Notes: generated by a model from the letters alone, not told the origin. DNA of 64,000 nt from Entoloma clypeatum (GCA_963565915.1 OY751494.1:2046001-2110000); one strand, 5' to 3'; shown: positions 40,899-52,903, counted from the stretch's first letter. Translations and numbers: made by a program.

Positions 40899-43538
40899 AT
40901 GGCCGTCAAGGACATTGCGAGCAATGGCAAAAAAAGAAGACAGGTGCTAGAAGAGGATGCGCCTATTGCTACTGCTTCGACATGGACAGTCGGCGACCTA
41001 GAACTATTGACCGACGAAGAAAATGCAGACGACGACTTGTCCGATGACGGACAGATAGACGAATTCCCCGAAATCGATACCGGAAGCGATAGCGAAATCG
41101 AGCAAAATATAGACAATAGCAGCGTCGGGGAAGACGAGGAAGACGAACAATATCCTGATCCTGACTCGGACACCTCAGAGCTTCACATCTTTCCTCGGGC
41201 CAAGACTATCAAATCAAACATTACAGGACAGTCGAAGGTGGTTTATCCCGAGATAGAACCAGAATATGACTCTGATTCTTCGACAGAAGACGTGAGCCCT
41301 CTTGCTCTTGATTGACTGAGCGAGTTCGTGGTCTAAAGCCCTTGTGTTTTAGGCTCCTAATCGCGTCGGAAATGTCCCAATGCATTGGTATGACGATCTA
41401 CCTCACATAGGCTATGACGTCGATGGCAAGCGAGTCTTGCGACCCGCGAAGGGTGATGAATTGGATAAGTTCCTGGCTATGGCTGAAGATTCATCGTCAT
41501 GGTATTTGTCTCCATCCTAACTAACTCGCACTCGCTTGAAAAAATCCATTTGAAAGGACTTCGGCGTTCGATAAAAATGCTCAAATGGACAAACCCCTTA
41601 CAGCAGAAGAATTGGATATTATTCGTCGACTGTATGCTGGAGAGGTGCCAGATGCCGGTTATGACCCTTATGAACCCATGACGGAGTGGTTCACTGGGAA
41701 AGGCAAGGAAGAAATCATGCCGTTATCATCCGCTCCAGAGCCCAAGCGCCGTTGGGTCCCCAGTAAATGGGAAAAACAAAAAGTAGATTTTTTTTCGGCA
41801 TGCTGCACACACCACCATCTGACAGGGGCTGTTTATAGGTTATGAAAATCGTACGCGCCATCCGTCAAGGTCGCATCATTGGCTCGAAACCAAAAACAAC
41901 TTCAAAATTCGAGTTCTATTCGATATGGTCGGAACCATCGAGCTCGCTTCCCCCTCCCCTTCCCGCTCCCAAACCACGTCTTCCAACCAACTCAGAGTCA
42001 TATAATCCACCTGAAGAATACCTTCCTACCGAGGAAGAACGAAAAGCATGGGAGGCCCAAGATGAGGAAGATCGCGAGCGAAACTACCTTCCCCAAAAGT
42101 ACCCCTCTCTGCGACTTGTGCCAGCGTATGACCGCTTCATGAAAGAGCGTTTCAGTCGACAACTGGACCTTTACCTAGCACCACGGATACAAAGAACCAA
42201 ACTCAACATCGACCCGAGCTCTTTGATCCCCAAACTACCGAGTCCTAACAGCTTGAAGCCATTCCCTACCTACAAAAGCCTCGCATTCAAGCATTCAAAC
42301 GGTCGCGCCCGATGCCTGAGTGTCAGCCCCGATGGTGCATGGGTTGTTAGCGGCGATGAGAGCGGCAGAGTAAGCCTCTGGGAGGTAAACGTCGGCCGAG
42401 AAGTCAAAAGCTGGGAATTCGGTAGCAAAATTGGAGCCCTAGAATGGTGTCCAAGGATGGATGTTAGTTATTTTGTTGCTACAACGTAAGTTTTTCATTT
42501 TCCATGTGACCAGATGTTTATTGACTATGGCAACAGCGAAGAAACATTACATTTCATCATCCCTCCGAATCTTTCTACCTCGATATCATCACCGACACAG
42601 TCACTCTTAGCACCTCCTACCCTGCCCCCTGTCCCCGCCACCCCATTGTCGGTCAAATGGACTACCCCTTCTCCAGCCACTTGGACTATTGATACCCCTC
42701 TTATCACCATCAGTCTTCCTTCCTCGTCTGGTTTGCCAACTCAAGTCGCTTGGCATCGGAAAGGCGATTATCTGTCTACCGTTTGTAAGTCATGTCTCCA
42801 AACTCTCCAGGTGGTTTCAGGTTGTAGAGTTTCTCAACCTTCTGCGCATCAGCCACGGGTGGGACCCAAGGAGGTGTTTGGATTCACCAGGTTTCTCGAA
42901 GGCACTCGCAAGCTCCATTCAAGAAGGTCAAAGGCACCATCCAATTAGTGCAGTTCCATCCAACGAAGCCACATTTCTTTGTTGCCGTAAGGATTTCGAT
43001 CTTCTCCTGCTCCAGGAATCTCAGATCGTTCTACAGACGCAACAATATGTCCGGATTTACAACCTCTCAGAACAAAAACTTCTGAAGACCTTGGTTCCGG
43101 GTATAAAATGGATATCGTCCATAGATGTACACCCATCTGGGGACCATGTCATTGTCGGTGGATACGACAGAAAGCTCTGTTGGTTTGACCTAGAACTCAG
43201 CGACAAACCCTACAAGATCATGAGGTTTGACTTTCTGGTTCAACCTATGTAAGAAGCTAATATTTCACTTTAGATACCATTCTCGCGCAATTCGTTCACT
43301 CCAATTTCATCCCTCTTATCCACTCTTCGCCTCATCTTCGGACGACGGCGCAATTCAGATATTCCATGCCCGAGTATACAACGACCTGATGACAGATCCG
43401 TTGATTGTCCCTTTGAAGATTCTTCGCGGGCATGAAATCCGAGAAGGGCTAGGCGTACTTCAAGTCAAGTGGTGCAATCGATACCCATGGTTGGTCAGTG
43501 GAGGGGCTGACGGCACGATCGCGGTATGGTGTAGCTGA
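40899..43538 (+). CDS. ERB1: Erb1/BOP1, 60S ribosome biogenesis factor
   Basis: PeBoW-complex scaffold (with Nop7 and Ytm1) for large-subunit rRNA processing. Exon 1 (40899-41291) encodes a Lys start and a long acidic region (residues about 40-100), then [13 protein letters not shown]. After introns the BOP1NT block follows: [63 protein letters not shown] and [13 protein letters not shown] with [19 protein letters not shown]. The C-terminal WD40 propeller includes [38 protein letters not shown] and a final DGTIAVW. The ATG at 40899 gives MAVKDIAS. Acid-rich N-terminus is normal for the family. Confidence 0.92.
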
Positions 43539-44526
43539 ATGTTGAATGTTCGTCCTGACTGTTATAAAACGATTGAACACGCACATCAGTTCCTAGTCCT
43601 GATCACTATCGATTTCCGGTACCCAGGCACAATCTGGTCGAGTACCAGTGGCGAGTGCCACATGTAGACGCCTACACAAAACGGAGGTAGGCTTTCATCG
43701 TGACGGCGCTGATGCTTCCCTGGTTCTCAGGGTTTCTTTTGTTCCGAACGAACGGCGCTTGGTCAATGATCACGTTTCAGGTTTCTATGGTCATTAAGCT
43801 TCCCTTTTTCTAGAAACTGCGAGGAGTCCGCTGCGACCCTTCGAGGCTTAACTTTCGTAACTTTAAACATTCCTTGGGTTGCGCATCTCAAAGTACTTAC
43901 CTTCAAGGACTATATCCTATCATTGTCTCTGGATCTCCCGCTTGGTGAACGCGACGTAAATCAAACCATTCAAGAAGACACGATGAATACTCGATCGGAG
44001 CCTACTAGTCTATCCGTTTATTGGTGACTAAGAATAGTTTGTGGAACACAAAAGCTATGTCCAGTCGTTCAATTCTCTCCACGGAAACCTCGAAACGCCC
44101 AGTCAGGCCATGTTCAGCATCTGCTTCTGGTCCGCGGCAGACGCCATACGTCCATCTACACTGAGTGGGCATGGTCATTGATTTTTTGTTAGGTAAGCTG
44201 TTGTTCCTCTAAAGCGATGTTCGCATACTCATCGCTAGACGGTAACTCAGAATGAGGACTTGATTCGATATGGTTCCATGTGCAATCGACTTGACATATC
44301 CACAAAGTTTAATTTATAACGGCCCTGCATACCATTACTCCAAGCAGGGATTGCGGAATGAACCTCGGCTACTCGATTTCTTCGTTCGGATGAGAAGCTG
44401 AAAGATTTTAGAAGCGGATGATATGATCGGGACGGGGACCCAAATGACATGGGCGCCTTAAAATCCAGGCTACGCTGCGAATAATATAGCGTCTTGTCTC
44501 TCCCATATCTTTCTCTTCACGCCAAT
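43539..44526. other. Gene-poor stretch, nothing recognised
   Basis: About 990 nt, the longest stretch without a gene in the right part of the window. Only short frames on either strand; no RNA gene, LTR or inverted repeat noticed. It may hold regulatory DNA for the membrane-protein gene or an old repeat remnant. Confidence 0.45.
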
Positions 44527-46408
44527 ATGGTCAACTGGTCAGACCCCAAGGAAATTGCTAAGGATGGCGGTGAGTGCCATGGGTTCCCTGAACTTGACGC
44601 GTCATTGATATTTTCCCAATGACCAGAGGTTTTCGAGAGGATTATCTTTTCACTGTTTGGTGTCTACGCTTGGGAATTGTCGATGACTTGGGACTTTGAA
44701 TGGTCTCTTCTCAGTGGGCGTAGAAAATTCCGATGGCCTTTAGTATGCTCAATTGTTCCTGTTCCGTGTACCTCTCATCCAGATGACAGGGTATGCGTTC
44801 TGCCCATTGCTGCAACATGCAATAATGCAGGCTGGCCACAGTTTTCTTTTTCTTTTGTCGATACTGCATGCTCCTCGCGTTCATTGGATTGTAAGCTTTG
44901 GGCTCGCGCTATACAATCACCCATCTTATTAGGCTTTAGAATCATCTCACTGACAAACGCAACACGGGTATAGTGCTTCTCCCCATATTTATGCCAACAA
45001 GGCACGTTAATGTTCGACTATTCTCAGATCAACTGCGGGGTATTTCCTCTTCTGTATCCTCTTTATGCCGTGTTCAATTTGTATGCTTTTCTCAGGCTCT
45101 GTATACGTTCAACTCGGTATGCCTGCTTCTCCGATACCCCCCATCCTATTGCTTAAAAATATGCAGTGGACAGGAAACATGACCATTCTCTGTGCTTCAA
45201 CTTCTCTTATGCTCCGAACGTAACTACGTTATGCAGGACTTACTTACCCTACTTCACGCTCATCTGTATTTCCAGGATCGCCTTGTGGGAACGCAACCGT
45301 CGAGTCATTGCCGCTCTTGGAGTGCTTTGTGTGGCACATTGGGCATTGCTTTACCGAACGATGTTCATTGTTACTGCTGCGTGGAGTGATGCAGCCAAAA
45401 CATGTGTCGTCACTGGAACCAACCCATCCTTACTCAACACGACCTTTTTCTTTAGTACGTGACTGTCAGGTTTCCTTTTTGTCCAAGACGGTGATGTATT
45501 TATTTCCCACAGCTATGGGCTTCGACCTGATCATTCTCCTCTTCACCGCGGTAGCCCTGCTGAAAAAACATTCTGCAAGGACTGATCTTTGGAAACTTCT
45601 CTTCCAAGACGGCCTCATCTATTTTCTGGTCTCCTTTTCAATGAATTCCATTCCAGCTGTCCGTTGTCTTCACCTCTAACCATCGCAAAGGCGCTAACAA
45701 AAACTTTGGAACTGATAGGTTCTCAATGTCCTTAATCTGAATAGTGAGCAGATCACGAACTTCCTCACTGGGATAGAAGATGCTGACCATCATCCCCTCA
45801 GCGCCCATGAATGTGTGAGTATTAATTTCATAGTATCAGTTTCATTAATCTAAATTTCCGCACTCGTCTTATTGTCAGCGTTGCTACGGCAAGTTTAATA
45901 TCTTCTTATGCAACGCAGGCGCTCACACTTTACGAGACAGATCCCTGCAGCCACTGTCACGTAAGTGCATGTGACGCTTTTCTGAGAATACTCACTTCGA
46001 CCGTTTCCCCAGATCTATGGCAGCCTGTCGTGCTGTGATCAGACTGCTGGAGTTCAGCTCCGGCGAGGTTTACGTCCATTCGATGTCAGCCATAACGAAC
46101 AGCCATCCTGTGCGTCATAGTGCCGCACCGTATGGTCTTCCAAAATCGCCAAAGTATGCCAGACGTCCCGAAGTGCATGTTACTACCGAACACATCACCA
46201 TGGCGGAATTTCCGTGAGCTGACAAGTTACGCCTTCAGAGAGGAAGATTTCTAATATACACTTATCCAGTGCATCAACTCCCGACTCACCTTACTCCAAG
46301 AATCAAAGTCACAGAACATCGTCGGTTGATCTTCAATCGGCGAAAGACACGGAAGGGCATTCAATCAAAGATGAAAAGGAACCATACTCTTTTCCACAAA
46401 ATGTTTGA
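44527..46408 (+). CDS. Multi-pass membrane protein of an expanded agaricomycete family
   Basis: The first exon (MVNWSDPKEIAKDG) is followed by many small exons with transmembrane helices. Readable blocks are FGVYAWELSMTWDFEWSLLS with GRRKFRWPL, a Cys/Phe-rich helix, ALYTFNS, CASTSLMLR, RIALWERNRRVIAALGVLCV with AHWALLYRTMFIV, MGFDLIILLFTAVALLKKHS with ARTDLWKLLFQDGLIYFLVS, and a late helix (AACRAVIRLLEFSSGE). The final exon, joined at 46217/46270, is hydrophilic (STPDSPYSKNQSHRTSSVD) and ends with TGA at 46406-46408. This matches the seven-helix-like agaricomycete family related to DUF6533 that I recall; ligand and role are unknown. Internal exon limits are uncertain. Confidence 0.75.
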
Positions 46409-46603
46409 TACTGTAGAGATCTTGTACTTTGTCAACGTCGTAATTCCAGGATAAAATAACAAATGGCAAGTCAAAAGAACAGGGATATTTATTAACTGAT
46501 AGTTCGTGTTGCAAAATTGGATAATAGGTCTTTGGGAAGGTGTAGCATTCAGTGTCGAGTGCGTATATATGGAAACCGAAGTACGAACATCAAGATCAGG
46601 GTA

Positions 46604-47270
46604 TCAACGTCTTCTCTTCGATCGACCTGCTTTGCGTCGACCGGCAACGCCCCCTTGACGATTCATCCCTTCCCGTTTCGGCCTTGGGACCATTCCTTTT
46701 GATGCTCGCCACTCTTCCCTCCGCGAGTTTCGTGGACCATGCGTCGATACTCGTCCTGCTGGCGCCCCTTCGATCACTGCAACTCCTGAATCAACACAAC
46801 GTTGGTTTGTACACGTTACCGATAGAAAGCAAGCAGACCTGGCGCCGGATTCATAACGTCGTCTTCATCAACTACAAAAGATTGAAACGTCAGACATTTC
46901 ATCCTCTGTGAACTGGAGCTGGACCAGAAAGAAGATTTGAGCGCTTCAACACGTCTGCTTCGTCATGCCGCTGTCCTCCCCGTCCCTTCCACCCTATGTA
47001 TGCATTTGCCATGACTGCCATACTTTCGGCTGTGATGTCGTCCGCATCGATAACTCCAAGAGTTGCGAACCAACACCAACCTGGCATATCTTCGTTCCCG
47101 GTTTCTGAATCATGAATTGGTACATCTCCGTCTGCATCCTTGGATGTGACTGTGGCGAGCTTCGTGCTGAGTCGATGAAGTCTGGCCGCTTCTGTTGCCG
47201 CGTAAATGCCATCCTCCCGTTTCTTTGCGCGAAAAGAGCGCTTGGCCTTTGATCGAATAGATTTTGCCAT
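46604..47270 (-). CDS. LLPH/DUF2423-family nucleolar-type protein
   Basis: The start MAKSIRSKAKRSFRAKKRE, followed by ATEAARLHRLSTKLA, is the signature of the small basic DUF2423 family (human LLPH), linked to nucleoli and 60S biogenesis. The middle exons are acidic (VDEDDVMNPAPG near 46850). The last exon is basic: REEWRASKGMVPRPKREGMN then GRRKAGRSKRRR with TGA at 46604-46606 (complement). Introns are inferred from GT...AG signals (for example the one ending before VAVIEGAPAGRV). A CACGTG lies 89 bp upstream of the ATG. Confidence 0.8.
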
Positions 47271-47554
47271 GTCAGGGGTACTGATGAAAAGTGAGAGATT
47301 GTGGTTGGGTTGAAGTTTTTTTATTATTTTCGATTTCGAGTCAGCTTATCTGTTAAAGCACGTGATATGTGGCTGTGCGACGGCCCCGCTCCAAAACTAT
47401 CAAAGCTTTATTTCAGTACAAATCCGCTCACATCACCATTCAAACGATGATCAGGAGGGAAGTCAATGGTTCGATAAAGGTATTGTACATGAGAAAGATG
47501 TATGACTTCCACCAGGTGGATGCCTTGTTTTTTTTTTTTTGCTGATCGATGGCA
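47271..47554. other. Intergenic region between the LLPH-like and SmF genes
   Basis: 284 nt that may include the 3' part of SmF if its last intron is not spliced (that frame would end at 47440). A run of T lies at 47528-47540. Confidence 0.4.
47359..47364. promoter_or_regulatory. CACGTG site upstream of the LLPH-like gene
   Basis: 89 bp before the start codon (47270, minus strand). Context AGCACGTGAT. Confidence 0.45.
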
Positions 47555-48014
47555 CTAGGGTTCCGGAGGAGCCTCCCTGTGTTGAGTAGATGAATGTGAA
47601 TATCAAGTTTCAAATTGCTATAAAATGGACTTATGATATAGAGAACGTTGTTACACCTGAATGTTGAGTCAGAGACGGGGTTAAACTTGATTGGTTTCAA
47701 TACTCGCCGGATGAAGACCTCTCCCAACGCGCCATTTGATTGACCCTCCTGGAACTCCTCTGTGTTCGCGAGCTATAAAAGGCGCGTCAAAGTCACAGAC
47801 AAAACCGATGCGGAGGCTGTTACCTGGAGGTTCATATATCCATCTGTGCTGACAAGGAAACCCTTGTACTCGAGGCCCCACTTTAATCGAACGAATACTG
47901 GTTTCCCGGTGAGCTCCTGTAGAAATGGCTTTGGGTTCACTGGGTTGACCTGAAAAGTTTCCTCATTCATGAGTTCGTCAGGGCAATGATTGCGAAAAGG
48001 CATACTGTGGTCAT
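47555..48014 (-). CDS. SMX3: SmF, core spliceosomal Sm protein
   Basis: Subunit F of the Sm ring. Exon 1 is nine bases (48014-48006, MTT); an intron 48005-47950 leads to [20 protein letters not shown], then [20 protein letters not shown] (Sm1), [17 protein letters not shown] and CNNVLYI (Sm2). The 3' end is unclear: the family ends soon after NNVLYIR with EAP-like residues. Those are present at 47575-47555 (EAPPEP then TAG), but no standard GT donor joins them in frame; the alternative is read-through to 47440. Divergent from NCB2 over 144 bp with a CACGTG 18 bp from this ATG. Confidence 0.88.
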
Positions 48015-48031
48015 GGTGGTTCAGAAGAGCT

Positions 48032-48037
48032 CACGTG
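48032..48037. promoter_or_regulatory. CACGTG site in the SmF / NCB2 divergent promoter
   Basis: Context CTCACGTGAG, an extended palindrome, 18 bp upstream of the SmF ATG and 122 bp upstream of the NCB2 ATG. Confidence 0.5.
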
Positions 48038-48158
48038 AGTATTTCTGGCTATCATAGGAACTTGAAGTCCATCACTCCTCCATCACGATCCTTTCTCTTT
48101 CTCCCAAGTCACTAAGTAATCTCTTCCAAATCGACTGAACTTCCCCAGTCTTTGAATA

Positions 48159-48823
48159 ATGTCCGACCGTGAAGGACATTCAGGGGGTCCGCCCCCGACC
48201 GATGATGATTTGTCTTTGCCAAAGGCAACAGTCGCGAAAATGATTTCCGGTATTTACATCCGCGCAGCAGATCACCTTGCTTCAACGGTTCACGTTTCCG
48301 TTCCTCCAGAGTTACTTCCGAACGACGTCGTCTGCGCCAAAGAAACGCGTGACTTGGTGATAGAATGTTGTGTAGGTGAACATAAACATGGTCTTACTCC
48401 GACTCATCGCCGATATCTGACTGTGTGTTTAGAATTTATCCACTTAATATCCTCGGAGGCAAATGAGATCTGCGAACAAGAATCGAAGAAGACAATAGCA
48501 CCAGAACATATCATCGGGGCATTGAAGGTTCGTCCCCCACATACCTTCTACCGAGTTTTTTTTCATCAATGTTGGCCAGCGCCTTGGTTTTGACTCATTC
48601 ACTTCGGAGGTGGAAGACGTTTTGAAAGATCACAAGCAGCAACAGAAGGTACGCGTTTTTGAGACACGGGCTCCTGTTCTTGGTCCAGAACTTGCCACTG
48701 TAGGATCGTGAAAAGAAAGTTTCCAAATTCGAACAGTCCGGAATGACGGAAGAAGAATTGCTGGCCAAGCAACAGGAGTTATTCGCCGCCAGCCGAGCGA
48801 AATTCCAGTCCACACAGCAATAA
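48159..48823 (+). CDS. NCB2: Ncb2, NC2-beta/DR1 transcription repressor subunit
   Basis: Histone-fold partner of NC2-alpha that binds TBP on promoters. Exons 48159-48375, 48433-48527, 48580-48648 and 48704-48823 give 166 residues in a consistent frame. Histone-fold blocks: LSLPKATVAKMISG, AKETRDLVIECCVEFIHLIS, SEANEICEQESKKTIAPEHI and LGFDSFTSEVEDVLKDH. The C-terminus (REKKVSKFEQSG, EELLAKQQELFAASRAK) is helical, as in the family. An insert between helix 1 and the loop (GIYIRAADHLASTVHVSVPP) is longer than in other DR1 proteins and may instead contain an unrecognised intron. Confidence 0.9.
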
Positions 48824-48884
48824 CCATGCTTCGTACTGTATCTTATTCTTATTGGTGTATCCCTAGTGTACATAATGCCTTTAT

Positions 48885-50292
48885 CTAGTTTACATGTCGT
48901 GCCCGCAAGATTTGGAGTCTCCAGGGGACTGTCACCATTCCAACACTCTAAACCATCGTCAGAACTGAAAAGGCTCGGCAGAGCTTCCTGTTCAATGGCA
49001 AAAGAAGCAGATACTGAAGCATAAAATGCCGCTTGAAAATGTCAGCAAGACGAACATGCGAGAACACCATCGGCCCTACCTTGGTAGACATCCCCCTTAG
49101 CAAGCAGAAGACCGGCAGCGAGACCGCCAAGAAAACTATTACCAGCTCCTACGAAATCCTCATTCAAGATAAGTACATTTCATGAGGGCTGAACTTCCTC
49201 ACCAGCGACATCGACGATTCGTCGAGCATCCTCTGCCTCGCTTGTCCAGAACGCGGGAATCCATTTTCCATCACTCTCTCTATTCTTGATGTATGCTCCC
49301 TTCTCCGCGCTCCTAATAATAACATGACCATTACCACCCTCTCCAATTCCAAATTCCAAAAACCGATCAGCGGCTTGTTCTATTGATGCTTTGGTCGGCG
49401 GGACAGGGAGTGCCAGCAAGGTGGAAGCCTCTTCAGCATTCGGACTGCATTGGCGTTGCATCTCAATTGGAAAAGCCCGAAAAACTGATGTTACCTCAAG
49501 ATCGATATCGAGGATAGGATTTTAATTAGATTTTGCAGTTCCCCAGGAATACACCGGTCCTTCATGTGCGCTTCAGAAAATTCCTCGTGCTAAGAACTTG
49601 ATACATACGGGTATAGGCTCGTAAATTGTCGTTGGATCCCAGTCGCGAACCTCCTGGACTTCTGACATGATATCAGCTGCTTCTGATGGAGCACATATGA
49701 AATGTAAAACTTGAGGCTTTGCGAGTCTTGTGTTGACCAGGTCTCGAGGTGTTATCAGTCTTCGAGGGGTGATATATTTAAAGCTTTGTCGGTCAGCGAA
49801 CTTGAAGGAACATCACGCTGATCTATGACGACCGACTTTCTATGCTCGCCGATGTAAGAGGTGAGAGCATGCGTTGTTTGCTTGTCGGGTTCATCCCTGA
49901 ACAGCCATATATCTGAACCGTACTCCAAGAGCTTTTTTTGTATTGGCGCCGGAAGATAATCGACTCCCCTGTCGACCACCATTCCGATCCTGGTTGCTGG
50001 AAGCCTGTAAGTCCTCGATATTGAATTATGGGTCTAGCTGTAAATTGTCGGCGTAGATTGACCATATGCGAGCGCCGGTGGCAGCGTATGTCCCTCCACC
50101 ACCGATCTGTAGGATGGATATCCCTGGATAAGGCAAAGGTCTTGAACACGAGCTGAAATGCGGTCTTTCCTTGGAAGGCTTCGTTCTTCCTGTGGGTACG
50201 CCGATTTCGTCAGAGAAGGAGAAGTCATGGATGATGAGCAGTCCTAGAGTTACGAAGTCAAGTGGGGGAGCATCAGATGAGATTGGCATCAT
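48885..50292 (-). CDS. MAK32-like PfkB-family kinase, copy 1 (C-terminus frameshifted)
   Basis: Ribokinase-fold protein similar to yeast Mak32. From ATG 50292: DFVTLGLLIIHDFSFSDEIG, IGGGGTYAATGARIW after an intron, VDRGVDYLPAPIQKKLLEYG, WLFRDEPDKQTTHALTSY, HFICAPSEAA, CSPNAEEASTLLALPVPPTK, GGNGHVIIRSAEKGAYIKNR and VDVAGAGNSFLGGL spliced across 49210-49140. The usual catalytic Asp of GAGD is Asn, as I recall for the Mak32 group. Relative to copy 2 two bases are missing at about 48921, so the ancestral stop (TAG, complement of 48885-48887) falls out of frame and translation would continue antisense through the NCB2 3' exons to about 48595. Substrate unknown. Confidence 0.72.
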
Positions 50293-50396
50293 TGGTTCGA
50301 GGACAAGCCGAGTCATACTGTATGCATCAGTACCAGCCATGCCGCGGCATCCAAAGGTAGCGTGCTGTATCCGTACTAAATCCATAACAATTCCAT

Positions 50397-51786
50397 CTAC
50401 CTTCCGTGTCGTGCCTGCAAGATATGGAGTCTCTCTAGGGGACTATCATCATTCCATCGTTCTAGACTAGTATCCTCAGATAGAGACAGCCTGGGTAGAC
50501 CTTGCTGCTCAATGGTGAAAGATGCCGAGACCGACGCATAGAATGTCGCTAGAAATTGTCACGATCAGCCTACCTGACCATGTAAAAACACTGACACCGA
50601 CTACCTTGATAGACATTGCCGTTCGCAAGCAGAAGACCGGCCGAAAGTCCACCTAGGAAACTATTCCCAGCTCCTGAAAACCTGTTGAGTTTGCTGGCAT
50701 TCATGGTCGCTGGACTTGTTCACCAGTAACATCTACGATTCGTCGAGCATCCGCCTCCTCGTTCGTCCAAAACGCGGAAATCCACTTTCCCTCCCCCTCC
50801 CGGTTCTTGACGTATGCTCCCATCTCTCCGCTCCTAATGACGACATAGCTATTACCAGCTTCGCCAATTCCATACTCCAGAAAACGATCAGCGGCTTGTT
50901 CGATGGATGATTTGGTTGGTGGCAAAGGCAGAGCTAGCAACGATAAAGCTTCTTCGGCGTTCGGACTGCACCAATCAAATGGAATCTTGGTTCAACAAGC
51001 TGCAGAATTCATAGTTACCTTAAAATTGATATCCAAGGTAGCACTTTGATTAAAGCTGGTAGTTCCTCTGGAACACACCGATCCTTGTGTGCAGATCAGC
51101 AAGTCCTTGACCTGTAAAAATTGAAAGGACATACAGGTATAGGTTCGTAAATTGTGTCTGGCGTCCAGTCGTGAACCTCCCGGACTTCTGACATAACGGC
51201 GGCTGCTCGTAAGGGGGAACATATGAAGTGCAAAATTCGAGGTTTTGCGAGTTTTGTATCGAGTAAGTCTCGAGGAGTGATCCGTATCCTAGGAGTGGTG
51301 TACTTGAAACTAAGGAGGAATGAACGGTCAAGAAACCCAACTCTGATTTACGACAACCGACTTTCGATGCTCGCCTATATAAGAGTTGAGAGCACGCGTA
51401 GTTTGCTTGCCTGGCTGATCCCTGAACAACCACATATCCGACCCATACTCCAAGAGCTTTCCTAGGATTGGGGCGGGAAAATCGCCTCCCCTGTCAACTA
51501 CCATGCCGATCTTGGTCGCAGGAAGCCTGTATAATCCTTGTCAATGTCATAATTTAGAGGGTTACCCATTATATTGACCATATGCGAGCGCCAATAGCAG
51601 CGTATGTTCCTCCGCCACCAATCTGGACGATGGGTAAGGCAAAGGTGACGGTGAAGACGAGCCAGTTCTTTCCTGGGGCGGCACCGCCCTCCCTGTTGGC
51701 ATTTCGTGTTCATCAGAGAAGGAGAAGTCATCGATGATGAACATCCCCAAAGTTACGAAGTGGGGTGGGGACCCAGCTGCAGACAT
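50397..51786 (-). CDS. MAK32-like PfkB-family kinase, copy 2
   Basis: Tandem paralogue of the gene at 48885-50292, same strand and exon pattern. From ATG 51786: HFVTLGMFIIDDFSFSDEHE, IGGGGTYAAIGARIW, PAPILGKLLEYGSDMWLFRD (joined from adjacent exons), RIRITPRDLLDTKLAKPR, LPLPPTKSSIEQAADRFLEY, GNSYVVIRSGEMGAYVKNRE, then after an intron the GAGN-type nucleotide loop, FTIEQQGLPRLSL and ERLHILQARHGR with TAG at 50397-50399 (complement). The C-terminus is complete, unlike copy 1. Only 105 bp separate its stop from the copy 1 start. Divergent from the phosphopantetheinyl transferase gene over 72 bp. Confidence 0.75.
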
Positions 51787-51858
51787 GACGGGGCGAATGA
51801 GGAAGTTGTGGAGATTAGATAAGATCTAATTTATTTCAACTTTCCACCATCAGTTTGG

Positions 51859-52846
51859 ATGCAAGTTCGTGTGGTTGTTTATACGCCCAACTTATTCTCA
51901 GACGATGTAGGTCCCCACAACTACCATTCATATGTGTTCCTCAGAAGATGATTAGCTTTACCAACGTGCCATCCTATTTGTTGATCCTGACAGTGCAGCT
52001 CGTATCAAGAGATTCTATCGCCGCGAAGATGCTTGTCGTGAGCTGGCACCTTGCACTGTTCCTTTGCATTAACAAATTTTGCCTTAGGAACTCTTATTGG
52101 CCGACTTCTCCCCAGATCCATGCTCAAGGAACGCAATATTCCACTTCGTGCCATGACCTTTGCTGCAACAGAAGCAGGAAAGCCATATATCGTGCGCAAG
52201 ATAATTTTGCTTTAGCTCGAGCTAACCTTCCGCAGGCTACGCCAGAAATTGAACCTCCAATTGCATTCAACCTCTCGCATGACAACTCGGTTGTGGCGAT
52301 GGCCTTTGCCCGAGGAATCCATGGGCCGCCTGTGTTCAGGCTAGGCATCGACGTCATGAAGGTTCGTTTACCCCGCCAGCAGTCATTGTCGTCCTTCGCG
52401 GAGACTATGAGAGACCAGGTATGGAAGTCGTGCAGCATCTCGAGCGAACTCAGAATCGGTGATAGGGTTTCTAGTTGACGCCTTTAGAATACCACGCCCT
52501 TTTCGGGATACCCGAGGAAGAAAGCTTACGAAGATTCTTCTGGCTGTGGACGATGAAAGAGGCGTACACCAAAGCCCTCGGAATTGGACTAGGCTTCGAC
52601 TTCCGCCGGGTTGAATATGATATCGACTCAAGGACCCTATATGTGGATAACGAGATACCCAAAGGTTGGCGGTTCCGCAGATTTGTCTTGAATGACGGTG
52701 AGGACTTGTATCAGGGCGTTGTTGCAGAGTTCGTGGGGGAGATAAAGACGGAGATCATCCACGAATCCGCGTGTCCTGAATGGCTCATGATCCAGGATGC
52801 GTCGAATTTTGTCGAAAAAGCTATCAGGGACCTGCAAGAGACATAG
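51859..52846 (+). CDS. 4'-phosphopantetheinyl transferase (Lys5/NpgA type)
   Basis: Transfers the CoA-derived phosphopantetheine arm to carrier domains (Lys2-type reductase, NRPS, PKS). Exons by eye: 51859-51906 (MQVRVVVYTPNLFSDD), about 51948-52030 (VDPDSAARIKRFYRREDACR-like block), 52089 onward (TLIGRLLPRSMLKERNIPLR), then PPIAFNLSHDNSVVAMAF, LGIDVM (Mg-binding GIDV motif), and the last long exon with FFWLWTMKEAYTKALGIGLG (the WxxKEAxxK signature) and FDFRRVEYD. The order matches Sfp-type enzymes. About 300 residues. Starts and ends fit; two internal acceptors are tentative. Confidence 0.85.
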
Positions 52847-52903
52847 AAAGGGGCAGGGCTACCAGAATCGTAGTGCATAAGACATGGCCCATTACTATCT
52901 TAA

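Noticed and set aside
44247..44450. Minus-strand 67-codon frame in the gene-poor stretch
   Set aside because: Short, no family resemblance, no splice partner or good context.
48595..48873. Minus-strand frame overlapping NCB2 3' exons as an independent gene
   Set aside because: It is in the frame into which copy 1 of the MAK32-like gene runs after its 2-bp deletion, and is antisense to NCB2 exons.
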